From Bifidobacterium cebidarum (GTDB lineage Bacteria > Actinomycetota > Actinomycetes > Actinomycetales > Bifidobacteriaceae), in the NCBI RefSeq assembly GCF_009193305.1, contig NZ_WBVS01000008.1, positions 1 to 64,000 on the forward strand: a stretch of DNA of 64,000 nucleotides. The letters are read 5' to 3'. This document shows, piece by piece, positions 18,035-27,334 of the stretch. How positions within the stretch are numbered: the first letter of the stretch is position 1; every line of letters begins with the position of its first letter. The notes beneath the pieces are model-generated. The model did not search any database, was not told the origin of the DNA, and saw only the letters and a list, made by a program, of their open reading frames with translations. The position numbers were made by a program, and so were the translations under genes.

Positions 18035-19423
18035 CTACTTCAGGGCGAGCTCTTCGGCAACGATCTTGGCCAGGCGGGTGCACACCTCGTCGGCGTAGGC
18101 CTGGGTGGCGGCCTCGGCCATCACGCGCACCAGCGGTTCGGTGCCGGACGGACGCAGCAGCACACGGCCGGAATCGCCGAGCAGCTCCTCCTCGTGGGCC
18201 ACGGCATCCTGAATGCGCTTGTTGGTGGAGGCGGCCTTCTTATCCACGTTCGGCACGTTGATCAGAGTCTGCGGCAGCTGCGGGAAGTCGGCAGCGAGCT
18301 CCTTCAAGCTCTTGCCGGACTTGACGACCTCGTTGCACAGGGTCAGTGCAGTCAGGGTGCCGTCGCCGGTGGTGGCGAATTCGCGGTTGATCACGTGGCC
18401 GGACTGTTCGCCGCCGAGCGAGTAGTCGCCCTTGAGCATTTCCTCGAGCACGTAGCGATCGCCCACGGAAGTCTCCACGGTCTTGATGCCCATGTCTTTC
18501 AGGGCAAGCTTCAGGCCGAGGTTGCTCATCACGGTGACGACGAGCGTGTCGTGGTTGAGCTTGCCCTCGCGCTTCTTGGCACGGGCCAGGATGCCCATAA
18601 TCTGATCGCCGTTGACCATGTTGCCGTCTTCGTCCACAGCCAGGCAACGGTCGGCGTCGCCATCGAAGGCCACACCCATCACGGCATCGGTGGCCTTGAC
18701 CATGGCCTGCAGCTGTTCGGGGTGGGTGGAGCCGGCGTTCTTGTTGATGTTGTAACCGTCCGGGGATGCGTTGATCACAATCACATCCGCACCAGCGCGG
18801 CGCAGAGCCTCAGGAGCCACCACGGAGGTGGCGCCATTGGCGCAGTCAGCCACGATCTTCAGGCCCTTCAGCGGCTTCGGCTGGGTCTGATCGTCGTTGA
18901 GCGGAGCGATGGTGGAAACCAGGTGATCGATGTACAGGTTGGTGGCGGTGGTCTGGTCGTGGCTCACGCGGCCCACGCCAGCTCCGGTCGGACGCTCCCA
19001 ATCCTGGCCGAGCACAGCCTCGATCTCGTCTTCCTTCTGATCGGGAAGCTTGAAGCCGCCACGGGCGAAGAACTTGATGCCGTTGTCAGGCATCGGGTTA
19101 TGGGATGCGGAAATCACGGCGCCCATTTCCACGTTGAGCACGCTGGTCAGGTAGGCCACACCCGGGGTGGGGATGATGCCGGCGTCGATTACGTCGAAGC
19201 CGCCTGCGGACATGCCTGCAGACAGTGCCGATGCCAGGAAATCACCGGAAACGCGAGTGTCGCGGCCCACAAGCGCGCGGCGGCGGCCTTCAGGCTGATC
19301 GTCCTTCGTGCCGGCATCGCCCAGCACACGCACGGCGGCATCTCCCAGATCAAGGGCCAGACGTGCGGTCAAATCCTTGTTGGCAAGTCCTCGAACACCA
19401 TCGGTTCCAAACATCTTCGGCAT
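18035..19423 (-). CDS. glmM: Phosphoglucosamine mutase
   Basis: Converts glucosamine-6-phosphate to glucosamine-1-phosphate for UDP-GlcNAc synthesis. The 462-residue protein starts MPKMFGTDGVRG, has the phosphoserine loop ISASHNPMPDNG, the metal-binding loop FDGDADRC and the C-terminal phosphate site RPSGTEPLVRVM. The ATP-independent phosphohexomutase family is large, but the starting motif FGTDGVRG and the length are those of GlmM. The start at 19423 has AAGGAT 10 bases upstream. Its product pathway links with glmS elsewhere in the window. Confidence 0.95.
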   Translation of the reverse strand: MPKMFGTDGVRGLANKDLTARLALDLGDAAVRVLGDAGTKDDQPEGRRRALVGRDTRVSGDFLASALSAGMSAGGFDVIDAGIIPTPGVAYLTSVLNVEMGAVISASHNPMPDNGIKFFARGGFKLPDQKEDEIEAVLGQDWERPTGAGVGRVSHDQTTATNLYIDHLVSTIAPLNDDQTQPKPLKGLKIVADCANGATSVVAPEALRRAGADVIVINASPDGYNINKNAGSTHPEQLQAMVKATDAVMGVAFDGDADRCLAVDEDGNMVNGDQIMGILARAKKREGKLNHDTLVVTVMSNLGLKLALKDMGIKTVETSVGDRYVLEEMLKGDYSLGGEQSGHVINREFATTGDGTLTALTLCNEVVKSGKSLKELAADFPQLPQTLINVPNVDKKAASTNKRIQDAVAHEEELLGDSGRVLLRPSGTEPLVRVMAEAATQAYADEVCTRLAKIVAEELALK

Positions 19424-19503
19424 ACTATTGCATCCTTCACTTGAGCGGCTTTCAGCCGTCTCGTTCTATAACGTGCACCATGGTAATCGGCGGGGCGCAC
19501 GAT

Positions 19504-19532
19504 GTCATACTGATTCGCGTATTACTGCTCAA
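19504..19532 (-). promoter_or_regulatory. Candidate promoter of glmM
   Basis: On the minus strand TTGAGC (19532-19527) and TATGAC (19509-19504) are 17 bases apart, about 80 bases before the glmM start. The match is fair, not strong. Confidence 0.35.
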
Positions 19533-19601
19533 TTCGGTTGCATTTGCCGTCGCCTGACTGTGAGCCTCCTGCCTCATGCCCGCTGATTCCACCAAATTTG
19601 C

Positions 19602-19720
19602 GGTCCGGAATGGACGTTCCCGACAATTCAGCGTGTCAAATGGACGTTTTGAGCGTCCTCAACATCCTATTTGATGCTTCGAATTGCCCGAATCGTCCAT
19701 TTGAGCCCGTATTTCGGGAC
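19602..19720. repeat. Intergenic inverted-repeat cluster built on AAATGGACG
   Basis: The spacer 19424-19731 between the TSUP stop and glmM contains GGAATGGACGTTCC, TCAAATGGACG (19636-19646) and the inverted copy CGTCCATTTGA (19694-19704). The last two form a perfect 11-base stem. An outer pair, TTCCCGA and TCGGGA, could extend the fold. No coding capacity was recognised in this spacer. Confidence 0.6.
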
Positions 19721-19731
19721 GCGGATGTTCT

Positions 19732-20625
19732 TTAGTAGGTCTTCATCGCCAAATCAATGGTGAGCACGATGCCGGCGATCACGGCAGCGGCACGCATGAT
19801 ATTCGCAGGAATCTTGCGGGTGATGGGCGGAGCGATGTAGCCGCCGATGAAGCAGCCGATGCACAGCATGATGGCGGCCGGCCAGTCGACTGCGCCACGC
19901 ACGATGAACACGACGGATGCGGTGATATTCGCACCGGTACCAATCAGGGTTTTCAACGCGTTGATTTTATGGAACGGACCGATTTTGGCAGCGTCGAGCA
20001 CGGCGAGCGCACACGTGCCTGCACCGGCGCCAAAATAACCGGAGTAGATTGCCACGGCCCACACGCCGATCCACACCCACCATGAGTCTTTGTTCATCGG
20101 CTGCACCGGCTGGTCGATCGAGAGTTTGGCCGCACGGTCTTCGGCCTTGTGCTGTTCGGCAACCGGTTTCGATGCTGTGGCTTGTTCGGCGGCATTGATG
20201 TGATTCAGTTGAGCCGCGGCATCGGCGGCGGCCTGTTTGGCTTGCATACGCCCGCGCGGATTGACGGCGATGATGAGCGAACTGAACAGAATCAGCGCAG
20301 GAGCCGCGAACTCGAATACCTTGGGATCGAGCTCCAAGAGCAGATACGCGCCGATCACACCGCCGATGGCGCCGATGGCCACATAGGTGATGACGCGCAG
20401 GGTCTGGCCTTCGAGCTCGCGATGCGCGCCCATCACGCCACCGATTCCGGTGCCGACCACACCGACGGTGTTCGAAGCGTTAGCAAGCACCGGCGGAATG
20501 CCGAAGGCGAGCAGCGCCGGGTAGGAGACCAGAGAGGATGCGCCGACTGCATATCCTACGAATCCGGCGCCAACGCCGGCTAGCAGAATCAGCAGCAGTG
20601 AGAGTATGGAAAAACCCGCAATCAT
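19732..20625 (-). CDS. TSUP (TauE/SafE/YfcA) family membrane permease
   Basis: A 297-residue integral membrane protein. Hydrophobic helices are arranged in two halves around a polar cytoplasmic loop of about 60 residues (QLNHINAAEQATASKPVAEQ). The first half has GVGAGFVGYAVGASSLVSYPAL and the second has GYFGAGAGTCALAVLDA and a closing GYIAPPITRKIP, matching the repeated Gly-rich half-motifs of the family. Members export or import organic sulfonates and other anions; the substrate here is unknown. The start at 20625 has AAGGATACGAGG upstream. Confidence 0.88.
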   Translation of the reverse strand: MIAGFSILSLLLILLAGVGAGFVGYAVGASSLVSYPALLAFGIPPVLANASNTVGVVGTGIGGVMGAHRELEGQTLRVITYVAIGAIGGVIGAYLLLELDPKVFEFAAPALILFSSLIIAVNPRGRMQAKQAAADAAAQLNHINAAEQATASKPVAEQHKAEDRAAKLSIDQPVQPMNKDSWWVWIGVWAVAIYSGYFGAGAGTCALAVLDAAKIGPFHKINALKTLIGTGANITASVVFIVRGAVDWPAAIMLCIGCFIGGYIAPPITRKIPANIMRAAAVIAGIVLTIDLAMKTY

Positions 20626-20643
20626 CCTCGTATCCTTCGCTTG

Positions 20644-20670
20644 TCAAGGCCGGTGTATTGCCAGCCTTGA
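20644..20670 (-). terminator. Weak stem-loop after pepN
   Basis: TCAAGGC and GCCTTGA form a 7-bp stem with a 13-base loop, 55 bases past the pepN stop. There is no T-run, so the call is weak. Confidence 0.35.
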
Positions 20671-20724
20671 GCGAGGATACGCTGTTGAGGATTGGTTGCG
20701 GGTTTTCTTTTGGTATGTGGACTT

Positions 20725-23334
20725 TTACAGGGCGGCGTTGTAGTCGCGGACCTTGAGGGTGCGGTGCGAGGAGGCCACGTTCTCCACAATCAGGCGCTTC
20801 AGAGCGTTGTCGGCGGCAAAGTGCTCTTCCAGCCATGCGTCACCGAGCTTGGTGAGGGTGGCAGGATCGGCATAGCCCGGGTACAGACCGTTGAGCAGGG
20901 CTTCGGCCATGTGGTAGGTCTTGTTGGCCCAAATCCAGTCCACGGTCTCGAAGTACTTGGCGGCGAACGGCTCGGCAAGCTCAGTGTTGGGTGTGGCGGA
21001 GAAGCCACGGGCCACGGCCTCGAGCTGAGAGTTGGTCAACTCAGCGTTATTGAGTGTCTGATCCCAAGCCCATTCCTTGGCGTCAACAGTCGGGCGTGCG
21101 GCGCGGGCGCCGAGTGCGAACTCACGGTTGACGATTGAATCCTTCTTGGCCAGCTGGGCTTCAACCTCGTCATCGCTCAGCGCGTTGACGGAAGTGAGGG
21201 ACTGGATGATGGTCCAGGTGAAGTTGTTGTCGATCTCAAGGCCCGGCAGCCTCACCGTGCCGTCCAGCAGACCACGAGCGTTGGCGGCGAATGCCTCGTC
21301 GCCTTCCTCACCGTAGCCGAGGTAGGCGGTGATGAGCTGGAACTGGTTGTCGGAACCGGCTTCGGCGGCGTTGGCCAGCTTCCACAGTTCGGCGGCCACG
21401 TGGCGCAGCACCGCTTCACGGCGAGCAGGTGCCACGTAATGGTGTGCGGTGGTGCTCATGCAGGCCAGCGCATAACGGAAGGTGGTGGATTCGGTTTCCG
21501 TGGCCAGGAGGCGCAAGGTCATGTCGACGAAGCGCTCGGCCGGGAATTCGCCGTCACGGGTCATATCCCAGAAGGCCAGCCAGGTCACGGCGCGGGCCAG
21601 CGCATCGTCGAAGCGGTGCAGGTTGGCTTCGGCGAAGGCCTGGGATTCGGCGTCAAAGCGAATCTTCGTGTAGGTCAGATCATCGTCGTTCACCAGGATG
21701 AGAGCCGGGCGCTGCTTGCCGGCTGCGGCTTCCACAACGGTGGTCTCGCCGTCCACGTCGAGCTCGAACTGTTCGGTGCGCACGATCTTGCCGGTGGCCT
21801 TGTCTTCGTTGTAGAAGCCGATGGCCAGACGATGCGGGCGCAGCACCGGGTGCTCTTCGGGGGCGGTCTGGGTGAGCTTGAGTTCGGCGATGGTGCCGTC
21901 TTCGGCAACGTTCACGGAGGCGGCGATGGTGTTGATGCCGGATTCCTCCAGCCATTTGGCGCTCCAAGCCTTCAGATCGCGGCCAGATGTCTTCTCCAGT
22001 TCGCCCAGCAGGTCTGCCAAGGTGGCGTTGGAGTAGGCATGGCGGTTGAGGTAGCTGTTGATGCCCCTGAAGAACTGCTCGCGACCCACGTAGAAGGCCA
22101 GCTGCTTCAGCACGGAAGCGCCCTTGGCGTAGGTGATGCCGTCGAAGTTGACGTAGGTGTCGTTGAGGTCGTTGATCGGAGCGACGATCGGGTGCGTGGT
22201 TGGCAGCTGGTCCTGACGCAGTGCCCAGCTCTTCTCACCGGAGCAGAAGGTGGCCCAGGCGTCATGCCATTCGGTGGCTTCGGCGGTGGCCAGCGTGGAG
22301 GTGAATTCGGCGAAGGACTCGTTGAGCCACAGGTCGTTCCACCACTTCATGGTCACGTAGTCGCCGAACCACATGTGGGCGAGCTCGTGCAGCACGGTCA
22401 CCACGCGGCGCTCGGCCAGGGCGTCGGTCACCTTGGATTCGAACACGTAGGAGTCGCGGATGGTGACCATGCCGATGTTCTCCATGGCGCCGGCGTTGTA
22501 TTCCGGCACATAAATCTGATCGTACTTGGCGTACGGGTACGGTACGCCCCAGGTCTTGGCGTAGAAGGCGAATCCCTTCTTGGTGATGTCGAACAGATAG
22601 TCCACATCCTTGGCGAAGGCATCGGCCAGGGACTGACGGCAGTACTGGGCCATCGGCACGATGCGTCCATCTTCGTTGTGATATTCGGTGTGCCATTCGG
22701 CATACGGACCGGCGCAGATGGCGGTCAGGTAGGAGCTCATGACCGGGGTCGGCTCGAAAGTCCACAGGCGGCTGGATTCGTTCGGCTTTTCTTCCAACGT
22801 ACCGTCGAGGGTTTCACGAGCATCGTCCTCGACCTTGGCGGCCGGCATGTTGGAGGTGACGATCCAGCTCTTCGGGGCGAGCACCTTGAAATCGAACGTG
22901 GCCTTCAGATCAGGCTGGTCGAACACGGCATATACGCGGCGAGCGTCCGGCACTTCGAACTGGGAGTAGAGGTACACGTTGCCATCGGAGGGATCGACCG
23001 AGCGGTGCAGACCCTCACCGGTGTTGGAGTAACGGCACAGAGCGGTGACGGTGACCTCGTTCTTGGTCTTCAGATGGGTCAGCTCAATACGGCTATCCTT
23101 GTAGGCCACGGCAGGGTCGAGTGATTCACCGTTGAGTTCGATGGCGGTGACTTCATCCGCAATCAAATCAAGGAAAGTGGAAGAGCCTTCCTCGGCGTTG
23201 AAGCAGATGAGGGCTTTGGAACCGAAGTTCTTCGGGCCCACGGTCAGATCAAGATCGACATGGTAGTGAATCGGCGCTTCGACTACGGCCTTACGTTCTT
23301 CGGCCTCAACACGGGTCAGATTCGATCCGGGCAT
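20725..23334 (-). CDS. pepN: Aminopeptidase N (M1 family zinc metallopeptidase)
   Basis: Cytoplasmic exopeptidase that removes N-terminal residues from peptides; 869 residues, the usual length. The exopeptidase motif GAMENIG, the zinc site VLHELAHMWFGD and the third ligand in LNESFAEF are all present. A beta-rich N-terminal domain precedes these and a helical C-terminal domain (ERAP1-like) follows. The ATG at 23334 has AAAGGAAC upstream; an in-frame ATG at 23352 lies inside a terminator-like hairpin region and is rejected. It follows RNase J with two stem-loops between, so it is probably transcribed on its own. Confidence 0.95.
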   Translation of the reverse strand: MPGSNLTRVEAEERKAVVEAPIHYHVDLDLTVGPKNFGSKALICFNAEEGSSTFLDLIADEVTAIELNGESLDPAVAYKDSRIELTHLKTKNEVTVTALCRYSNTGEGLHRSVDPSDGNVYLYSQFEVPDARRVYAVFDQPDLKATFDFKVLAPKSWIVTSNMPAAKVEDDARETLDGTLEEKPNESSRLWTFEPTPVMSSYLTAICAGPYAEWHTEYHNEDGRIVPMAQYCRQSLADAFAKDVDYLFDITKKGFAFYAKTWGVPYPYAKYDQIYVPEYNAGAMENIGMVTIRDSYVFESKVTDALAERRVVTVLHELAHMWFGDYVTMKWWNDLWLNESFAEFTSTLATAEATEWHDAWATFCSGEKSWALRQDQLPTTHPIVAPINDLNDTYVNFDGITYAKGASVLKQLAFYVGREQFFRGINSYLNRHAYSNATLADLLGELEKTSGRDLKAWSAKWLEESGINTIAASVNVAEDGTIAELKLTQTAPEEHPVLRPHRLAIGFYNEDKATGKIVRTEQFELDVDGETTVVEAAAGKQRPALILVNDDDLTYTKIRFDAESQAFAEANLHRFDDALARAVTWLAFWDMTRDGEFPAERFVDMTLRLLATETESTTFRYALACMSTTAHHYVAPARREAVLRHVAAELWKLANAAEAGSDNQFQLITAYLGYGEEGDEAFAANARGLLDGTVRLPGLEIDNNFTWTIIQSLTSVNALSDDEVEAQLAKKDSIVNREFALGARAARPTVDAKEWAWDQTLNNAELTNSQLEAVARGFSATPNTELAEPFAAKYFETVDWIWANKTYHMAEALLNGLYPGYADPATLTKLGDAWLEEHFAADNALKRLIVENVASSHRTLKVRDYNAAL

Positions 23335-23354
23335 AGTGTTCCTTTCATGCAAAA

Positions 23355-23375
23355 ACCTCCCGGTTGGCGGGAGGT
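23355..23375 (-). terminator. Compact hairpin with T-run just upstream of pepN
   Basis: ACCTCCCG and CGGGAGGT form an 8-bp stem with a 5-base loop, followed on the minus strand by TTTTT. The T-run is only 17 bases before the pepN start codon, so pepN must be expressed from a promoter between the hairpin and the gene, or by read-through. Confidence 0.6.
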
Positions 23376-23434
23376 GGCGCAGTGCGCCGGAATGGCATAA
23401 CGAATTTTTTTGAAGTAAAGGTTAATTACGACTG

Positions 23435-23470
23435 TAGCGGGTCAGGGGTATTACTCCACCTGACCCGCTA
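23435..23470 (-). terminator. Terminator stem-loop after RNase J
   Basis: TAGCGGGTCAGG and CCTGACCCGCTA are perfect 12-base arms with a 12-base loop, 14 bases past the RNase J stop. It is a strong stem without a clear T-run. Confidence 0.7.
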
Positions 23471-23483
23471 CTGTCGGCGTTGC

Positions 23484-25328
23484 TCAGTGCTGATCTACGA
23501 TTTCAACATCCTGGGCGATATCCGCTACGACCGGCACGATCATCGGCTTGCGATGCAGCTGACGGGCAACCCAGCCACCCAGCGTGCGGCGCATGATCTG
23601 CTGCAGCTTGTAGGTGTCGCGAGTGCCCTGCATCATCGCGTCGTTGAGCTGTTCGACGATCTGGTAGCGAACCTTGTCGAATTCGCTTTCATCCTCCGCC
23701 ACGGCGTTCAGATAGATCTTCGGGCCGGTGACCACTTCACGGTTGTCGGTATCCACCACCACGAATGCGGAGACGAAGCCTTCGGTGCCCAGGATGCGGC
23801 GCTTCTCCAGTTCGTCGTCGGTCAGTTCGCCGACGGAATCACCATCGACGTATACATAACCGCACGGCACGGAGCCCACGACCGCGGCCTTGCCGTGGTA
23901 GAGGTCCACCACATCGCCGTCTTCCGCGAGCACCACGTTCTGCGGGTCGACGCCGGTCTTGACGGCAATCAGGCCGTTGGCCACCAGGTGACGGTTCTCA
24001 CCGTGGATAGGCATGGCGCACTTGGGCTTGACGATGTTGTACATGTACAGCAGCTCGCCCTCGTTGCAGTGGCCGGAGACGTGCACGGCTGCGTTATCGC
24101 GGTTGACCACCTTGGCGCCAAGCTGCACGAGTTTGTTGATCACCTTATATACACCGTGCTCGTTGCCCGGGATCAGGGAGCTGGCGAGAATCACCGTATC
24201 AAACTCGTTGATGTGAATGTCACGATGGTTGCCATCGGCGATGCGGCCGAGAGCGGCCATAGGTTCGCCTTGGGAACCGGTGCACATGTAGACGAGTTTG
24301 TCGTCCTGAATGTCGTTGGCCTGCTTCAGATCCACGACGGTGCCTTCAGGAATGTGCAGGTAGCCGAGATCGGCGGCGATGGACATGTTGCGCACCATCG
24401 AACGACCGACGAACACCACCTTGCGGCCGTACTTATGGGCGGCATCCACCACCTGCTGCACACGGTGCACGTGGGAGGAGAAGCTGGCTACGATGATCTT
24501 GCGGGTCGCCTGCGCGAATGCCTGATCGAGAGCCGGGCCAATGGAGGTTTCAGGCTTCACGAAGCCAGGAACCTCAGCGTTGGTGGAATCCATCATCAGC
24601 AGGTCCACGCCCTTTTCGCCGATCTTGCCGAATTCCACCAAATCGGTGATCTTGTGATCGAGCGGCAGCTGATCAAGCTTGATGTCACCGGTATCGATCA
24701 GGGAGCCTGCCGGGGTCTTGACGTAAACGGCCAGAGCATCCGGAATGGAGTGGGTCACCGTGACGAACTCAAGTTCGAATGGACCTACCTTGAGCTTCTC
24801 ACGGCCGGCAACCTCCACCTTGGTGGGGTTCTGATGGTGTTCCTTGCACTTGGCATCCACAAACGCGAGGGTCAGCTTGGAGCCGATCAGCGGAATGTCC
24901 GGACGCAGCTTCAGCAGGTAGGGCACTCCACCGATATGGTCTTCATGACCGTGGGTCAGTACCAGTGCATCAACCTTGTCGAGACGATCCTTGATGTAGC
25001 TGAAGTCCGGCAGGATCAGGTCGACGCCCGGCTGCTCCTCCTCCGGGAAGAGCACGCCGCAGTCGATGAGCAACAGGTGACCGTTGTATTCGATCACGTT
25101 CATGTTGCGGCCGATTTCACCAAGGCCACCAAGCGGCGTGATGCGCATGGAGCCCTTACGGTACTTCGGTGGGGCAATCAGCACCGCATCCTGCTGAGGC
25201 GCAGTAGGCGCCTGATTGATCTTGCGGGACTGGTTGTTACGGCTGGTCTGGCTCTTGCCGCCCTTGCGACCTGAGCCACGGCGACGCGAATTGCTGTTCT
25301 TTGTTGTCTTCTTTTGTTCTTGTGCCAT
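23484..25328 (-). CDS. rnj: Ribonuclease J
   Basis: A metallo-beta-lactamase/beta-CASP ribonuclease with endo- and 5'-exonuclease activity, used in RNA decay and rRNA maturation. The zinc motif HGHEDHIGG and the further ligands expected in IDTGDIKLDQ and SGHCNEGEL are present. The first 45 residues are basic and low-complexity (KNSNSRRRGSGRKGGKSQ), an actinobacterial feature. The start at 25328 gives 614 residues; in-frame starts at 25370 and 25391 also exist and the ribosome site is weak in all cases, so the N-terminus is uncertain. dapA is 81 bases upstream; dapB-dapA-rnj is a conserved actinobacterial order. Confidence 0.93.
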   Translation of the reverse strand: MAQEQKKTTKNSNSRRRGSGRKGGKSQTSRNNQSRKINQAPTAPQQDAVLIAPPKYRKGSMRITPLGGLGEIGRNMNVIEYNGHLLLIDCGVLFPEEEQPGVDLILPDFSYIKDRLDKVDALVLTHGHEDHIGGVPYLLKLRPDIPLIGSKLTLAFVDAKCKEHHQNPTKVEVAGREKLKVGPFELEFVTVTHSIPDALAVYVKTPAGSLIDTGDIKLDQLPLDHKITDLVEFGKIGEKGVDLLMMDSTNAEVPGFVKPETSIGPALDQAFAQATRKIIVASFSSHVHRVQQVVDAAHKYGRKVVFVGRSMVRNMSIAADLGYLHIPEGTVVDLKQANDIQDDKLVYMCTGSQGEPMAALGRIADGNHRDIHINEFDTVILASSLIPGNEHGVYKVINKLVQLGAKVVNRDNAAVHVSGHCNEGELLYMYNIVKPKCAMPIHGENRHLVANGLIAVKTGVDPQNVVLAEDGDVVDLYHGKAAVVGSVPCGYVYVDGDSVGELTDDELEKRRILGTEGFVSAFVVVDTDNREVVTGPKIYLNAVAEDESEFDKVRYQIVEQLNDAMMQGTRDTYKLQQIMRRTLGGWVARQLHRKPMIVPVVADIAQDVEIVDQH

Positions 25329-25409
25329 ATCTTTTGGATTTTTCTGTTGTTTGTGCTTTCGCTCTGTCATGCGGAAGCGGCGGGCTGGCAACCCGTATAC
25401 AGCAGCTGC

Positions 25410-26336
25410 TTACAGCAGTCCAGCGGCGCGCATGCCCTCTTCTGCCTTATCAAGCTGAGCGGCATCCGGGCCGATGTTCGGCAGGCGCATGGTGGTGGAA
25501 GGGATGTATCCCTTGACCTTGAGCGCAGCCTTGGCCATAACGGCCTGGTAGCCATCGCCATTGAGCGCGTGGACGAGAGGTGCGAGCTGATTGGCAAGAC
25601 GACGGGCTGTGGTGATATCGCCACGATCGAATGCCTGGACAAGCTGCTGCATGGGGTTGGAGGCGACGTGGGCAATCACTGAAATGATGCCAACGGCACC
25701 GATGGAGAGGAACGGCAGGAACAGACCATCATCGCCGGAATACCAGGCGAGACCAGTGCGCTGCTGCTTCTCCACTGCGGCTGCAAGATCGCCGGTGGCG
25801 TCCTTGACGGCCTTGACGTGTTCAAGTTCGGCCAGACGGTCATAGGTTTCAATCTTGACCTTCAGACCAGTACGGCCGGGGACATCGTAAACGATGATCG
25901 GCTTTTCCGCGGATTCGTCGACGGCCTTGTAGTGGCCGACGATACCATCCTGGGAGGGGCGGGAATAATACGGCATGACCACCAGCACTGCATCTGCGCC
26001 GGCTTCCTGAGTCTGCTCGACCATACGCACGGTATGTGCGGTGTCATTGGAACCAGCTCCGGAAATCACCGGCACATCGACTGCTTCCTTGACGGCCTTG
26101 ACCAGCTCGACCTTTTCTTCCATGTGGGTCACAGGCGATTCACCGGTGGTGCCATTGACCACCAGACCGTCCGCCCCATCGGCCACGAGGTGCTTGGCGA
26201 GCTCGACCGCAGCGTCGAAATCAACGCTGCCATCTGCCTTCATAGGGGTAACCATTGCCGGCAGGATTCGGCCGAAAGGCGCAGGGTCAAGAAGATGCAT
26301 GTCATGCTCGCTCATAGTGTTCACCGTACTTCCCAT
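25410..26336 (-). CDS. dapA: 4-hydroxy-tetrahydrodipicolinate synthase
   Basis: Condenses pyruvate and aspartate semialdehyde, the branch-point step to lysine and diaminopimelate. The 308-residue TIM-barrel protein has the pyruvate-binding GTTGESPVT, the catalytic Tyr in IIVYDVPGRTG and the Schiff-base Lys in VKAVKDATGDL. The start at 26336 has TAGGAG 7 bases upstream. dapB lies 100 bases upstream on the same strand, so two consecutive steps of the pathway are adjacent. Confidence 0.95.
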   Translation of the reverse strand: MGSTVNTMSEHDMHLLDPAPFGRILPAMVTPMKADGSVDFDAAVELAKHLVADGADGLVVNGTTGESPVTHMEEKVELVKAVKEAVDVPVISGAGSNDTAHTVRMVEQTQEAGADAVLVVMPYYSRPSQDGIVGHYKAVDESAEKPIIVYDVPGRTGLKVKIETYDRLAELEHVKAVKDATGDLAAAVEKQQRTGLAWYSGDDGLFLPFLSIGAVGIISVIAHVASNPMQQLVQAFDRGDITTARRLANQLAPLVHALNGDGYQAVMAKAALKVKGYIPSTTMRLPNIGPDAAQLDKAEEGMRAAGLL

Positions 26337-26436
26337 TGTGGACTCCTATGCAATGATGCTTGCACGTGCGAGGAGTCCGTTGTTGTGATGATTGTGATTC
26401 GTTTGTATGTCTGGGTTTCGCCTGTGGTACAGGAGT

Positions 26437-27192
26437 TCACAGGTCGAGGAAATGATCGAGGCCAACGGTCAGGCCGGCAGGAGCGTCGCCGGCGAGCTTA
26501 CGCACGGCAAGCAGCACGCCCGGCATGAAACTGGTGCGATCAAAGCTATCGGCACGAATGGTCAGCTGCTCTCCGGCATTGCCAAACAGCACTTCTTCAT
26601 GGGCGTTCAGGCCACGTAGACGTACGGCATGTACATGGATGCCGTCGATCACCTGGCCACGGGAACCGCCATCGGTTTCGGTGGCGTCCGGCACAGGAGC
26701 CATACCTGCGGCCTTACGCGCTTCGGCGATGCCTCGGGCGGTGTGGATGGCGGTGCCTGATGGCGCATCCACCTTGGTTGGGTGATGCAATTCGATGACC
26801 TCGACGGATTCGAAGTACTGAGCGGCCTTGGTGGCAAAGTAGTCGGCCAGCACTGCGGAGATGGCGAAGTTCGGCGCGATGAATACCTTCTGGGTTTCCG
26901 GCCTCGGGCCTTGGGCGATGGCTTCCTTGACCTGAGCGAGCTTCTCGTCGGTCCAGCCAGTGGTGCCGACCACCACGTCAACGCCTTGACCGATCAGCGT
27001 GAGCACATTGTTGAGGCTCACGCTCGGCACGGTGAACTCCACCACCACATCGGTGTTGTCGGGAGTAATCTGAGTCAGGTCATCACCGGCATCCAATGCC
27101 AGCGACAGTTCGGTATCCGACGCATTGTTCACCGCAGCGACCACATGCGAACCCATACGGCCCTTGGCGCCGACTACTGAAACCTTGATCAT
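26437..27192 (-). CDS. dapB: 4-hydroxy-tetrahydrodipicolinate reductase
   Basis: Reduces the DapA product with NAD(P)H. The 251-residue protein starts MIKVSVVGAKGRMGSHV, the dinucleotide-binding loop. It has GTTGWT and the substrate/catalytic motif ELHHPTKVDAPSGTA. The start at 27192 has AGGGGAAC upstream. It leads the dapB-dapA pair. Confidence 0.95.
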   Translation of the reverse strand: MIKVSVVGAKGRMGSHVVAAVNNASDTELSLALDAGDDLTQITPDNTDVVVEFTVPSVSLNNVLTLIGQGVDVVVGTTGWTDEKLAQVKEAIAQGPRPETQKVFIAPNFAISAVLADYFATKAAQYFESVEVIELHHPTKVDAPSGTAIHTARGIAEARKAAGMAPVPDATETDGGSRGQVIDGIHVHAVRLRGLNAHEEVLFGNAGEQLTIRADSFDRTSFMPGVLLAVRKLAGDAPAGLTVGLDHFLDL

Positions 27193-27334
27193 GCTGTTCC
27201 CCTATATATCGTTGTGTTGTACGTTGTACGCCTCTGAATCGGCAATCAGCCTATCACCAGCAGTAATGGAAACCGATGAAATGTCCACGGAATGGGGCTG
27301 CCGATGCAGCGCGGAAACAGCGGGAACAGCAAAA

